This document shows, piece by piece, positions 21,194 through 30,489 of a stretch of 64,000 bases of DNA; positions within the stretch are counted from its first letter, which is position 1, and each line of letters begins with the position of its first letter. Below the pieces are notes generated by a model. The model made no database searches. It was not told where the DNA came from and worked only from the letters and a program-made list of their open reading frames with translations. Both the position numbers and the translations under genes were made by a program. The DNA is from Pollenia angustigena (Eukaryota; Arthropoda; Insecta; Diptera; Polleniidae): the NCBI GenBank assembly GCA_930367215.1, contig OV884057.1:245546830-245610829 (forward strand). The letters run 5' to 3'.

Positions 21194-22187
21194 CAGTAGT
21201 TTTGACTTAACTGCCTTTTGTTTAAGTGCACTTTTGACTTAACTGCAGAAAATTAATATTTTTTGTCATTATTGTTTAACATACAAATTCCTTTTTTAAG
21301 GGCACTTTCTATGCCTGCACATTTGGGATAAATGCTTAAAATTTTTGGCATTTTAAAATTATTTTCGTTCAAAAAATCAAAGATAGCTGCACTTTGACTT
21401 AACTGCCCAAAAAACATATTTTCTGTAACTATTCTTCAAAATACTTGCTTACGTGCCTTTTGTATACCTGCATTTTTATCATATTTTTTGGCAGCTTTAT
21501 ATTCATATAAAACATTAAAGCTAGCTGTCTACTTTTTCACATAAATATCCAATTTAAGTTGTTTATAAAAACAATAATCGCTAACAAGTCAAGTTGGCAT
21601 CATTATAATTCATTTATTTCTTCTGCATTTAACTACATTTATGCATATGGTTTGTGGTTACAGCAACCTTACCACGACTATATAAAAGGAATAGCAAAAC
21701 TTGGCCTGGAACAGAATAAATTAGTTGTAGTATTTAAAGCTGACGAATGCTCTGTAGCGCAACAAAGTTCAAAATTCCGAATGTTGCGCTTCAATTGTAA
21801 CGACTACTACAACTACGTATTCTGTTGACACTACTTTGAAACTGCCGTTTTTAACTTTTGACATCTTTCAGCGCTGTTCTTAACGTTGTACTACACCGAC
21901 TATTCTGTTCCCCACTTTATTGTTGCACAATTTGGCTACCTCGTTCATTATAAAAATGTATAACATATGACTTAAGGTTGTTTGAATGTCATTGTTATTA
22001 TCAATTTATTGATACAAAATGTTGTTACTCCTCTTTCAAACATTTTACTTTAGCTGCACTTTAATGCAGGTAACCACAATTGCGTACCTACACATTAAGG
22101 CAGCTAATTACATTTATAGCTGCATTTATGATTTATCTGCACAAAAAATCGTGCAAAGGAGATTGTGCAGCTAAGTCAAAATAACTG
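21194..22187. mobile_element. pogo-like non-autonomous element
   Basis: Ends are CAGTAGTTTTGACTTAACTG at the left and the inverted CAGTTATTTTGACTTAGCTG at the right, flanked by TA (21192-21193 and 22188-22189). The form CAGT..TT.GCTTAGCTGC is known from Drosophila pogo. The word TTTGACTTAACTGC recurs at about 21232 and 21392, so there are internal copies of the end motif. The 994-bp interior has an 89-codon frame (21559-21828) with no clear DDE motif. Confidence 0.75.
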
Positions 22188-22371
22188 TATTCTCCTAATG
22201 AATTGGCATCCCTCAAGCATGCTTCAACTTCGGTTAACGTTGAGACATAATTTTCCATGTACAAAAGCTTTTTAACGGACAAAGGTGTACTTTTGATGAT
22301 ATAAAAAAGTATTTATTTGATTATGCAAATAAAAATAAAAATTATTTAGTTATTTTAATTAAGTTTTAACA

Positions 22372-22490
22372 ATGATAATGTTAATGCATATTTTGGAGTT
22401 TCTAGTGCATATTTTCGATTTTTTAGTGCATGAAAATATTACCCCTAGTGTACAGCAAGGAAACCGCAAATATGTACTAAAAATAATATT
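22372..22490. mobile_element. Decayed hAT-type end
   Basis: GTGCATATTTTxGATTTTT repeats (22385-22430) sit beside CAGCAAGGAAACCGCAAATATG, which resembles the CAGGGAAACCAGAAATATG end of the 10.3 kb hAT element. No target duplication is readable. Confidence 0.4.
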
Positions 22491-22772
22491 TTTTTTGTAT
22501 TATATGCAAGATAAAAATAATAGACGGTCAGACAAATTTTTCATTGTTCCTCTTAGTGGCCCATGGGCAGTATTAAATAGGGTATTTATTCAATAGGGTA
22601 ACTATGCAATCGACTGATCGCGCGAATAATTATTCAAGGTAAATTTTTAATCGAATAATAGTCGAACAAATTAATATTATTCGGTTAATGCAATAATTTC
22701 AATTTTGAATAGTTTAAAAGTTTAAAAATAAGACCAATAAAATTATATTTTTTATCATACAAATTGTATTAA

Positions 22773-23271
22773 CCCTAGATACACTTACTTCGTCGTATTG
22801 ACGAATACCGTTAAATAGTATTTATTTCACTCCGCAGTTTTTCACTGAAACTCTCCCAAATTTCATGTAGCTGTAGATATTGCTGATCTGCCGAAGTGTG
22901 TGGAAGTACGTGTTTATATGTTGTGTACAAGTCTGATTTTTCGTTAATTGTGTTCGTCGCACTGATAATGGAAGTGTGAGAAATATTGCCTTTTAGTATA
23001 TTTTTTAACCTTTTTTTACCCTAGATCCACTTTCTTCGTCGTACTGACGAAAAAAACCTTGGCTTGCTTTTGTTGTGTTTTTAGTGTTAAGTTTTGAAGT
23101 AAACTATAATATACTATTTAGAATGAATAACAACTTAAGTATTTTATAAACTAAACAAAAATTTTCGTGTTTCCTTATATTGCGTGGGTTTAGGGCCAGA
23201 TCATTAACGGACTTCGTCGATTCGACGAAGAAAGTATGTAGTGTTTTAAAAATAAGAAAGTGTATCTAGGG
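22773..23271. mobile_element. piggyBac-type MITE (PB2)
   Basis: TTAA flanks both sides (22769-22772 and 23272-23275). Ends are CCCTAGATACACTTAC and, reversed, CCCTAGATACACTTTC. CCCTAGA is the classical piggyBac start. The palindrome TTCGTC..GACGAA occurs at 22789-22805, 23035-23051 and 23213-23229. The middle copy is preceded by another CCCTAGATCCACTTTC. The 499-bp interior is non-coding. Confidence 0.9.
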
Positions 23272-23407
23272 TTAAAAAAGTAAAGCTTTAACAAAAGGTA
23301 CTTAGGCCCGTTTTTACGACTTAACGATAGCTAAATTCCCTTTAACCTAAAAGTGAAGGATAAGGTTAATTGAGATTGCCATATTATATTCACATATTTT
23401 TTATATA

Positions 23408-24194
23408 TGGGCAAATCCCAGAAACAGTCCACCAACCAAAAATATTTCAAATTGATTTTTTTTTTAACGGAATATAAGACTAGATGTTTAATTTCATTTT
23501 TATATTAAAAAATATGTATTTTAATGATCATCAATTCAATAATTTTTACCAAATCCTACCCCACTGCTGATTTTTTAATAAAATACGTGAATTTAGCATT
23601 ACTTTAGGTGATTTTTGTGCTAAAAATAGCACTTACAACAGACTTGTCAAAATATAAATTTCGTTAAAAAAAAGTTGATATTCATTTGTTAAGAAATTAG
23701 TTTAAGAAATGCAATTCATAAAAATATAATTCGTTTTGTTAAAGTAAATAAAATATAATAATAAAATACTACTGGAAAAACTGCAGCGTGCGTTATGTAG
23801 CGTGCGTCACAAAGGGTTCACGGCTTTTGTCAAAAAATCACAACATTTTTTGGCTGCGAATAAGTGCGTTTAGAATTCTTTAATAGTCATCTTTCTTTTG
23901 GGAATTTAATTTTGTCTACCTTATCATGCCAAATTCGATCAAAATTAGGAAAACGCACTTCAACCTTTGAAGTTACTTCCACTTTTTGTAGCGTGCGTCA
24001 CAAAACTTTGTGATTAATTATTTCGCAACAAGTACTTGCTAAGAAATTATGATATATGCCATTCGTAAGTACATATTAAAGTCACTAAATACTATATATT
24101 AGTTGAAGCTATCTTTTTTGAAAGACCAAAAATTTTTTATATTTCAATCAGAAAACGCGTGCGAATGTAGCGTTCGTCACGCAGGATTTGCCCA
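23408..24194. mobile_element. Family D TA-type MITE, copy 1
   Basis: Ends are TGGGCAAATCC and its inverted copy, with TA on both sides. TAGCGTGCGTCAC or a close variant occurs four times (near 23786, 23798, 23991 and 24168). Length is 787 bp. The copy at 48071-48841 has related ends and a related short motif. Confidence 0.75.
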
Positions 24195-25465
24195 TATGGC
24201 AACTCCAAGTATACGTATATTTTGTAAATTAATAACTGCCCGTCTATACCAGAGATAATTATTGCGACATATATTGCAGTAAATGTCAAAATTATGTTAT
24301 CTTTAATGTAGACAGCAATTTTTTGTACATATTTATTGCCGACAATTAATGTTGCAATAATTGTTAGTCCATTTGCGTTGACAATTATTGCTTACATAAA
24401 ACTTTAAATTTGGTTGACAATTGAGAAGCAAAAAAGAAAAATATAAAAGCAAATTGTGTGATAAAGAAATTAAATTTGTGAAATGGTAGCAAATTATAAT
24501 TGAAGTAAAAGAATGAGATTAAAAAATTTAATAAACACATTATTCGACATTTATTATTTCAATTTGTTAAAGTTTGAGTTCTTTTTTTAAATAAAAATAT
24601 TTTTTTTTATTTTTTTTGTTTGTTAAAGTAAAATTAATATTTTTATATAAAAGAGACCTCATGCTTAAATAAATTAATATACATTTTAATAATAAAGTCG
24701 AATAAGAAAGAATTTATATCAATAAAAATAATTTTTGCAAGATAGCGCCAGTTTTTAGACTGCACCTTCTTCCTTGATATTTTTCAAATTATGAGTTAAC
24801 ATAAATACGTTTTCCCATGCCTTTAACATAAGCTGAGCAATAAGAAATATTGCTTTGTTATAATGCCGACGTTATTGCCAACTAGCTGAGATATTTATCT
24901 TAAGTGTAGACCTAGGGTAACAAACTCGTATTTTGACAAATAAAATTTACAAAATGTTAAAGTTAAAAAATTTTAAATGAGAAAAGTAAAAGAAAGTACG
25001 TAGTTGCCAGTTCGTTAATTTCTTTAATATTAAAAAATATTTTTTTTTTTAATACTTAATGTTGAGGAACAAATTATATCTTGCGCAAAGATAATCCAAT
25101 TATTATCCAAAAAATGCGATAAAAGTAACTTTCAAAATCTACATACATAAATGGATCTCGTTTGTATTTTCTATACCAATTTGCAAGGCTTTTTCGAAAG
25201 TACTTTAAGAATTTGAATTAATCTATACTCACAAGAAAGGAAAAGGATGGCCTTTGAAAATTTTAATACTAAATTTTGAAAAATGTTCAAATATATTTGC
25301 CTGCAACTAAAACAAGAGTTACTTTATAATGTGCTGGTTAATTCTGTAAATCGTAAGCGACACACAGTAAGAGATTTAAGAACAAAAACAAGAATTTTTC
25401 TGGACTTTAGGGATTATGGAGCTATATGGTTTATGGATCTATAGACATATCGGTAGGGCCACTAG
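24195..25465. other. Non-coding interval
   Basis: AT-rich. A CCCGTCTATACC..AGATAATTATTG block near 24240 and an inverted-looking GATATTTATCTTAAGTGTAGAC near 24890 may be ends of an old TIR element of ~650 bp, too diverged to call. Confidence 0.35.
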
Positions 25466-25469
25466 ACGC

Positions 25470-26064
25470 AGTGTTGGGCAAAAAAAATGGTTTGCAGTAT
25501 CTAAAATACAACATACTTTCTGGTCATGTATTTAAAATACAAAATACTTTCAGGTTATGTATTTTAAATACAAAATATTTTCAAGTCATGTATATGTATG
25601 TATTTAAAATACGAAATACATTTGATAAAACTAATTAACAAAAAAATTGTTTCCTTTCATTAATATCAGATTTTTGAATGCAGGCATCAGACAAACAGTT
25701 ACTTGATGGAGAATAAATAAAACCTGCTGAAGAAAATAATCTTTCTACAGGTCCTGATGAACATAAACTTGTATTAAATTCTATACTCCTTTTATATTTG
25801 GATAGCTGTTAAGAATGTCTTTGCTCTTGTCACTGAGGAAACTGACAAATTCCAACTCCAAACTTGATGTCCTAGAGTCACCATCATCCCTAACTACGAC
25901 ATCGTCTTCCTTACTGGTGCTTCTACTTCTGATATTTTCAGGTGTCATTTTAAGTTTATTGTAATTTTCCTCTAAAGTATAAATTGCAAATTTTTGATTC
26001 TTTGCCTTTCTTCTTGTGCATTTAAAATACAAAATACATGTATTTCAAATACTGCCCAGCCCTG
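25470..26064 (-). mobile_element. Deleted hAT element
   Basis: Termini CAGTGTTGGGCA and TGCCCAGCCCTG are of the Ac-type hAT form. Both ends have TATTTxAAATAC words (four near 25498-25615, two near 26020-26050), probably subterminal sites. No exact 8-bp duplication remains. It encloses a transposase C-terminal remnant on the minus strand. Confidence 0.8.
25665..26032 (-). pseudogene. hAT transposase, C-terminal dimerisation domain remnant
   Basis: hAT transposases end in a dimerisation domain carrying SSxPVERLFSxAG. On the minus strand a first frame (26032 down to 25781) ends with LEFVSFLSDKSKDIL and YPNIKG. A one-base phase change then leads into FNTSLCSSGPVERLFSSAG, and LSDA follows (about 25690-25790). 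The order matches the family: ELxxFLS, ILxxYPxIK, then the VERLFS block. The frameshift at about 25785 and loss of the N-terminal DNA-binding and catalytic parts mean it cannot be functional. It sits within its own terminal repeats, which read as hAT ends independently. Assignment is confident. Confidence 0.85.
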
Positions 26065-26254
26065 GCCAGCGGTTCGTCAATTAGGGCACCTTAAGTGTTA
26101 CAATAACTACAAACAATCCAGAATTCCTAATTTTAGCCCGATTTAAGAAATCTTATCAGTGGAATGCCCTACTCAATTTCTACACGTATTGGACAAACAT
26201 AAAAAATAGTGCTCAAATAATTTTGGTTTTTCGGATACATATTGAGTGTATCCG

Positions 26255-26400
26255 AAAGGGGCAGGCTAGCTAGTAGTGAGCTAGTCTATCAACCCCGGGG
26301 TTGCGGTTTCGATTCCCGCCAGAGACTCTGGTTTCTTTCCTGGAGTCAAGCTTCGCGGGGATTAGCATAGGGAATTAAAAAAAAAAAATAAAAAAAAAAT
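26255..26400 (+). repeat. SINE-1, plus-strand copy
   Basis: The tRNA-like head has an A-box region GGCTAGCTAGTAGTGAG and a B-box GGTTTCGATTCCCGCC. It is followed by a conserved AGAGACTCTGGTTTCTTTCC body, GCTTCGCGGGG, and an A-rich tail at 26369-26390. The minus-strand copy at 39473-39608 matches it along the whole length. Confidence 0.85.
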
Positions 26401-27119
26401 AATTACAAAAATCTTCTCCAGTGAAATTCGTGTTTCCGCTCTTACGATTATTTCGCAAAAAATAGATTATGAATTTGTCTGTTACTTATGCCCTTTTTGC
26501 TTTTAGGTTTTTTGTAAACGTTATGGTATAAAAATAATATCAAATTTTTTTTTTTACTTTTCAGATTGTCCAGTTATCCAGGTGAATTTTTTACATTGTC
26601 CAGTTATTTGAATATTAGTTTCTGGCAACCCAATGTAGAAGCTTGTTTTCTTTGAATACATCATCTTCTTCATCTGAATTATTGTGGTAAAAGTCTGTAC
26701 TAAAAATGTTTAAAAACAAATTATTTCCAAATTCGTCAGTTTCAGTAACCAGCGTGAATAAAATTATGTTATGAGGTTAATAGTTGTGCCTTTGAAGAAA
26801 AATTCACAAGTTTCAAAATATTTCTCAAGAAGGTAGATTATGCACTATAAACTTGAAGAGTGCATTAAAAGCTATTTTCGTAGCATTTGTATAGGAGCTA
26901 TAGTCAAATATGGACCGATTCCAATAGAGTTTGGTAAGATGATTTTTATTGCAACAAAATAAGTTTGGACCAAATTTAATCTAAATGTGTACCAAAATAA
27001 TAAGATGTTTTATGGGCACAAGGACCCTATGCCAGAAAGATGTATGTAACATTTTGAACCGTTTCGCCCCATTTTCAATAGGCTTGGTCCTTGTGCTTAT
27101 TAGAACCTATTTTCATCAA
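26401..27119. other. Non-coding interval
   Basis: AT-rich. Two CATTGTCCAGTTAT-like words (26568 and 26595) form a minor direct repeat. No gene recognised. Confidence 0.4.
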
Positions 27120-27240
27120 ATGATCTTAAAAAGTGCGACCTGTACTTTGCGTACAAGGTTAACATGGACAGCCAGCCAACCAGCCTGCTAGCCGTGCGGA
27201 CATCGTTAATACGAATCAGAAAGTGATTCCAAGTAGAACA
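27120..27240 (+). repeat. Family E dispersed repeat fragment
   Basis: CTTTGCGTACAAGGTTAACATGG, a CAGCCAGCC-rich part, GGACATCGTTAATACGA and CAGAAAGTGATTCC in the same order as 10815-10935. Confidence 0.65.
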
Positions 27241-27341
27241 GCACAAATGCATAATACTCTCCCCACTATTAAGGTGTGGGCTTCGTCCTTGTGCCAACTA
27301 GAACCTATGCACCAAATTTCATTTAATTATCTCAAAAGTTC

Positions 27342-27935
27342 ATGTGGTGTGATTATAAAAATGCTACTTCGAATGCCATTGAGGTTCCTTCTTTGTTTAC
27401 CCAGAGAAGTCATCTAGGTAACATACCTTTAGTGTTATTTATAAATGACCTCCCTTCTGTTATTATGCATTCTAAAGTACAAATGTATGCAGATGATGCC
27501 AAAATATTCAAGAGTGTTAATGACTCTGATCAACAACTTTTACTACAGTCCGATATTGCCAGATGTACTCAATGGTAATCTACATATGCAATTCTATCGA
27601 ATAAAAAAGTTATTTTCTCGTTTTTATGTTAATGGAACAATACTGAGAAAAGTACACAATGTTAATGATCTGGGCTTTTTCTTAAGTCACAGGCTTGATT
27701 ACCGTTATCACTTTGCAATAAATGTCAACAAGGCTTATGATATTCTTGGCTTTATGAAGCGATGATCTCAAGAATTGTATGTTCCATATATTACGAAACA
27801 GCTCTATACTTCTTTATTTCAACCTATTCTTGAATAAGGATCTATTGCAAGGGATCCTTACTATTTCATGCACATAAATTGTATTGAATCGTTGCAAAAG
27901 CAGTTTTTTGTTCAAATATTTTTAATTAGAAAACA
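27342..27935 (+). pseudogene. Jockey-group LINE reverse transcriptase fragment
   Basis: The enzyme copies LINE RNA at the target nick. The frame from 27342 gives RSHLGNIPLVLFINDLPSVI, a decayed version of the QGSxLGPLLFxLFINDLP motif, then MYADDAKIF with the catalytic YADD at 27486-27497. A frameshift near 27575 moves to a second phase reading FYVNGTILRKV, NVNDLGFFLSHRLDYRYHF and KAYDILGFMKR, the thumb-side block. After further breaks, IESLQKQFFVQIF (27876-27914) resembles the following IExxQKxF block. The N-terminal endonuclease and the first RT motifs are missing. Jockey or CR1 group is my best placement. Confidence 0.8.
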
Positions 27936-28040
27936 CAAAAAAAAAAATCAATTTTATATTTTTAATAACAACGTACCTACATACGTCGTATGCTACTACG
28001 TTCATACGGGGCAATTGTGTTCCTACGGTTATATTATTAA

Positions 28041-28196
28041 AGCTTCGTACATACGGTGGTCAGATCTTACAATGTCGTCATTAAAATTGCCTAAAAACGC
28101 CTTGCAACTGTGTGAACATTGTAACGCATCTGACAATGGCACCATTGTCAGAAAAATGACAACATTGTAAGATCTGACAACCGTCTGCACGAAGCT
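28041..28196. mobile_element. Short MITE with ~42-bp inverted repeats
   Basis: AGCTTCGTACATACGGTGGT at the left and its inverted near-copy at the right (AGCTTCGTGCAGACGGTTGT) both continue through CAGATCTTACAATG. Between them is a second perfect hairpin, CTGACAATGG-CACCATTGTCAG. At 156 bp it is almost wholly foldable. Confidence 0.85.
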
Positions 28197-28827
28197 AAAC
28201 TCTCATACGAATTTTGGATAAAATTTTACCGATTTAAAACTGTTTAGTTCCTAAACATTTTATTGGATTAAAATTCAACCTTTTTCTAATGTTTTAAATG
28301 GATTTATTACATAAAAACAGTAAAGCTTCTTTTGTATACTAAATCAAACAGTACAAAATTATTCGAACAATTCCCTTTAAATCCCTCGGGTGAAATTTCC
28401 CCCTTTTCGAATAACTGCATTATTTGGGATTATTATTCTGTGGTTGCTTTAATGATAAAAATAAAAAAATGTCTGACAAAACAATTCAATCATAAGTCAT
28501 GGTTTGCTGAACAATGAAATATCGTTATACAACTGGAGCTATTTCAAAATAAGAATTATATATTAAATTATATTTATGTTAAAATATTATTTCTTAACTT
28601 TGTTTTGCATAACGGCGAAAATTTTTTAGTTTTTTATACAGGACAGATTTTTTTGAATATCAGTTGAACAGTTTTGGTCATTCATGATATGCAAATGAGA
28701 CTTCCCCGTATTATAATAGTAACGCTTTGGAAACAAAACTTAAATAATTGTATGATACAGAATTTAGTTTAGTGACTTTTTGAGCAGTTAAAACGTGTTT
28801 GTTTCATCCCATAAAGTGTATTGTATT
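28197..28827. other. Non-coding interval
   Basis: AT-rich. No feature recognised. Confidence 0.4.
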
Positions 28828-29057
28828 GTATTGGGTACCGGGGTACCCGGGTGCGCGTGTTGCGATGGTTAAAGATTAAGCAAATTTTTTTTGAGTATTA
28901 AAGGAGCAAAAAAATAAATCTATAATCTGAATTCGCTTTCTTTTGAGTTAAATAACGACGATCCAGAAGCTTGCTCAAAAATTTTAATTCTAAATAAATT
29001 TTTTTCATGTAAATATACCTAGGTGGGTACCATGGTACCCGGGTATTAACACAAGGG
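28828..29057 (-). mobile_element. 5'-type end of a truncated piggyBac-like element (PB1 family)
   Basis: Read on the minus strand: TTAA (29058-29061), CCCTTGTGTTAATACC, then the palindrome GGGTACCATGGTACCC starting within a base of the 16-base spacing. A second one, GGGTACCGGGGTACCC, lies at 28828-28843, about 182 bp further in (185 in PB1). TIR and inner blocks resemble PB1. The rest of the element to the left is missing or unrecognisable. Confidence 0.65.
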
Positions 29058-29342
29058 TTAAAAAGCGGTAAAACCGGAGGAATGTATGAAACATATATAA
29101 ATAAATGTATATATAACCTACATAGGCATACATTTTCACCGGCAGTCCTATACTGTTACTTATTTTAAGGAACGTTTGAGGGTTAAATATTTTTTTTTTT
29201 TTTTTTGTTGCCTAAAAACTTTCGAAAATACACAACATTGAAAATTCATTTATGCATTAATTTCCACATTTGAAATTTCATTGCTCTTTAACGATTTCCT
29301 TAACAAATACCAAGTTGATATCTTGTATTAATTAAAATACCA

Positions 29343-29436
29343 GGTGCCAAATAGCCGCATTCGATATCGATCGAAATTACAAAACAATTTAAATGGGAAT
29401 TTAGATTGATATCGATCGAATGCCGTAATTTGGCCC
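29343..29436. mobile_element. Short MITE sharing GCATTCGATATCGATC ends
   Basis: GGTGCCAAATAGCCGCATTC and the inverted GAATGCCGTAATTTGGCCCC flank about 45 bases, with GATATCGATC inward on both arms. The right arm forms the start of the adjacent satellite unit. Confidence 0.65.
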
Positions 29437-30085
29437 CAGAATTTTGAAAAGACTTTTAAAATTTTTTTTTTTTTAATAGTAAATCTCTATCTAATATATC
29501 TAAAAATAATCTCATCTAATATACCTACTCTCTTTTCTATTATTTAATAGACTAAACACTAGCCTTTAACCCTACATATCGAATGCCGTAATTTGGCCCC
29601 AGAATTTTTAAAAGAGTTTAAAATTTTTTTTTAACAGTAAATCTCTATCTAAAATATCTAATAATAATCTCTATCTAACATATCTAATCTCTTTTCTATT
29701 ATTTAATAGACTATACACTAGCCTTTAACCCTACATATCGAATGCCGTAATTTGGCCCCAGAATTTTTAAAAGACTTTTAAATTTTTTTTTTTTTTAACA
29801 GTAAATCTCTATCTAAAATATCTAATAATAATCTCTATCTAACATATCTAATCTCTTTTCTATTATGTAATATACTATATACGAGCCTTTAACCCTACAT
29901 ATCGAATTTGGCCCAGAATTTTTAAAAGACTTTAAAAAATTTTTTTTTATATAGTAAATCTCTATCTATAATCTCTATTTAATATATCTTATTTCTTTTC
30001 TATTATTTAATAGACTAAACACTAGCGTTTAACCCTACATATCGAATTTGGCCCAGAATTTTTAAAAGACTTTTAAATTTTTTTT
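29413..30085 (+). repeat. ~155-bp tandem satellite, about 4.4 units
   Basis: The unit begins ATCGAATGCCGTAATTTGGC and has AGAATTTTTAAAAGACTTT, an A/T run, AGTAAATCTCTATCTA, TCTTTTCTATTATTTAATAG and ACACTAGCCTTTAACCCTAC. Starts fall near 29413, 29578, 29738, 29898 and 30044. Later units have deletions. A stray partial unit lies at 30428-30484. Confidence 0.85.
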
Positions 30086-30094
30086 TAAATAGAA

Positions 30095-30212
30095 AAAAAA
30101 CATTCTTTTATAAGAGCATAGACTTTTTCTTTAATAATAAACAATAAAAGACGATGATAATCAATATTTTATTTTTTTATCCTGGTAGACCATTCTGGGT
30201 AAATGCCCATAT
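30095..30212. mobile_element. Family D fragment (right end only)
   Basis: Nearly identical to 48750-48843: AATAATAAACAATAAAAGAC, ATCCTGGTAGACCATTCTGG, AAATGCCCATATG. It lies against the satellite, so the left part of the element is gone. Confidence 0.75.
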
Positions 30213-30489
30213 GTGTAAGTTCAATAGAAATTTTACATGGAAAATTTTAACGTTACTCAACATCCCAGATCTTTGAAAAAACAAATATATTTTTTTGTTA
30301 CTATCCAAGGATGGAACTTTTAGGCATTTAAAAAATTTTCAATGGGGCATTCCACTGTCAAGTACAGACAAATTCAACTATTTTCGAAGCTTATATAACA
30401 TATACTTTTAATAAATAAAGCAGATACTTAATCTCTTTTCTATTATTTAATAGACTATACACTACTAGCCTTTAACCCTATATAGAAAT

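Noticed and set aside
29413..30085. CRISPR array
   Set aside because: Units are contiguous and diverge gradually, with no spacers; eukaryotic satellite.
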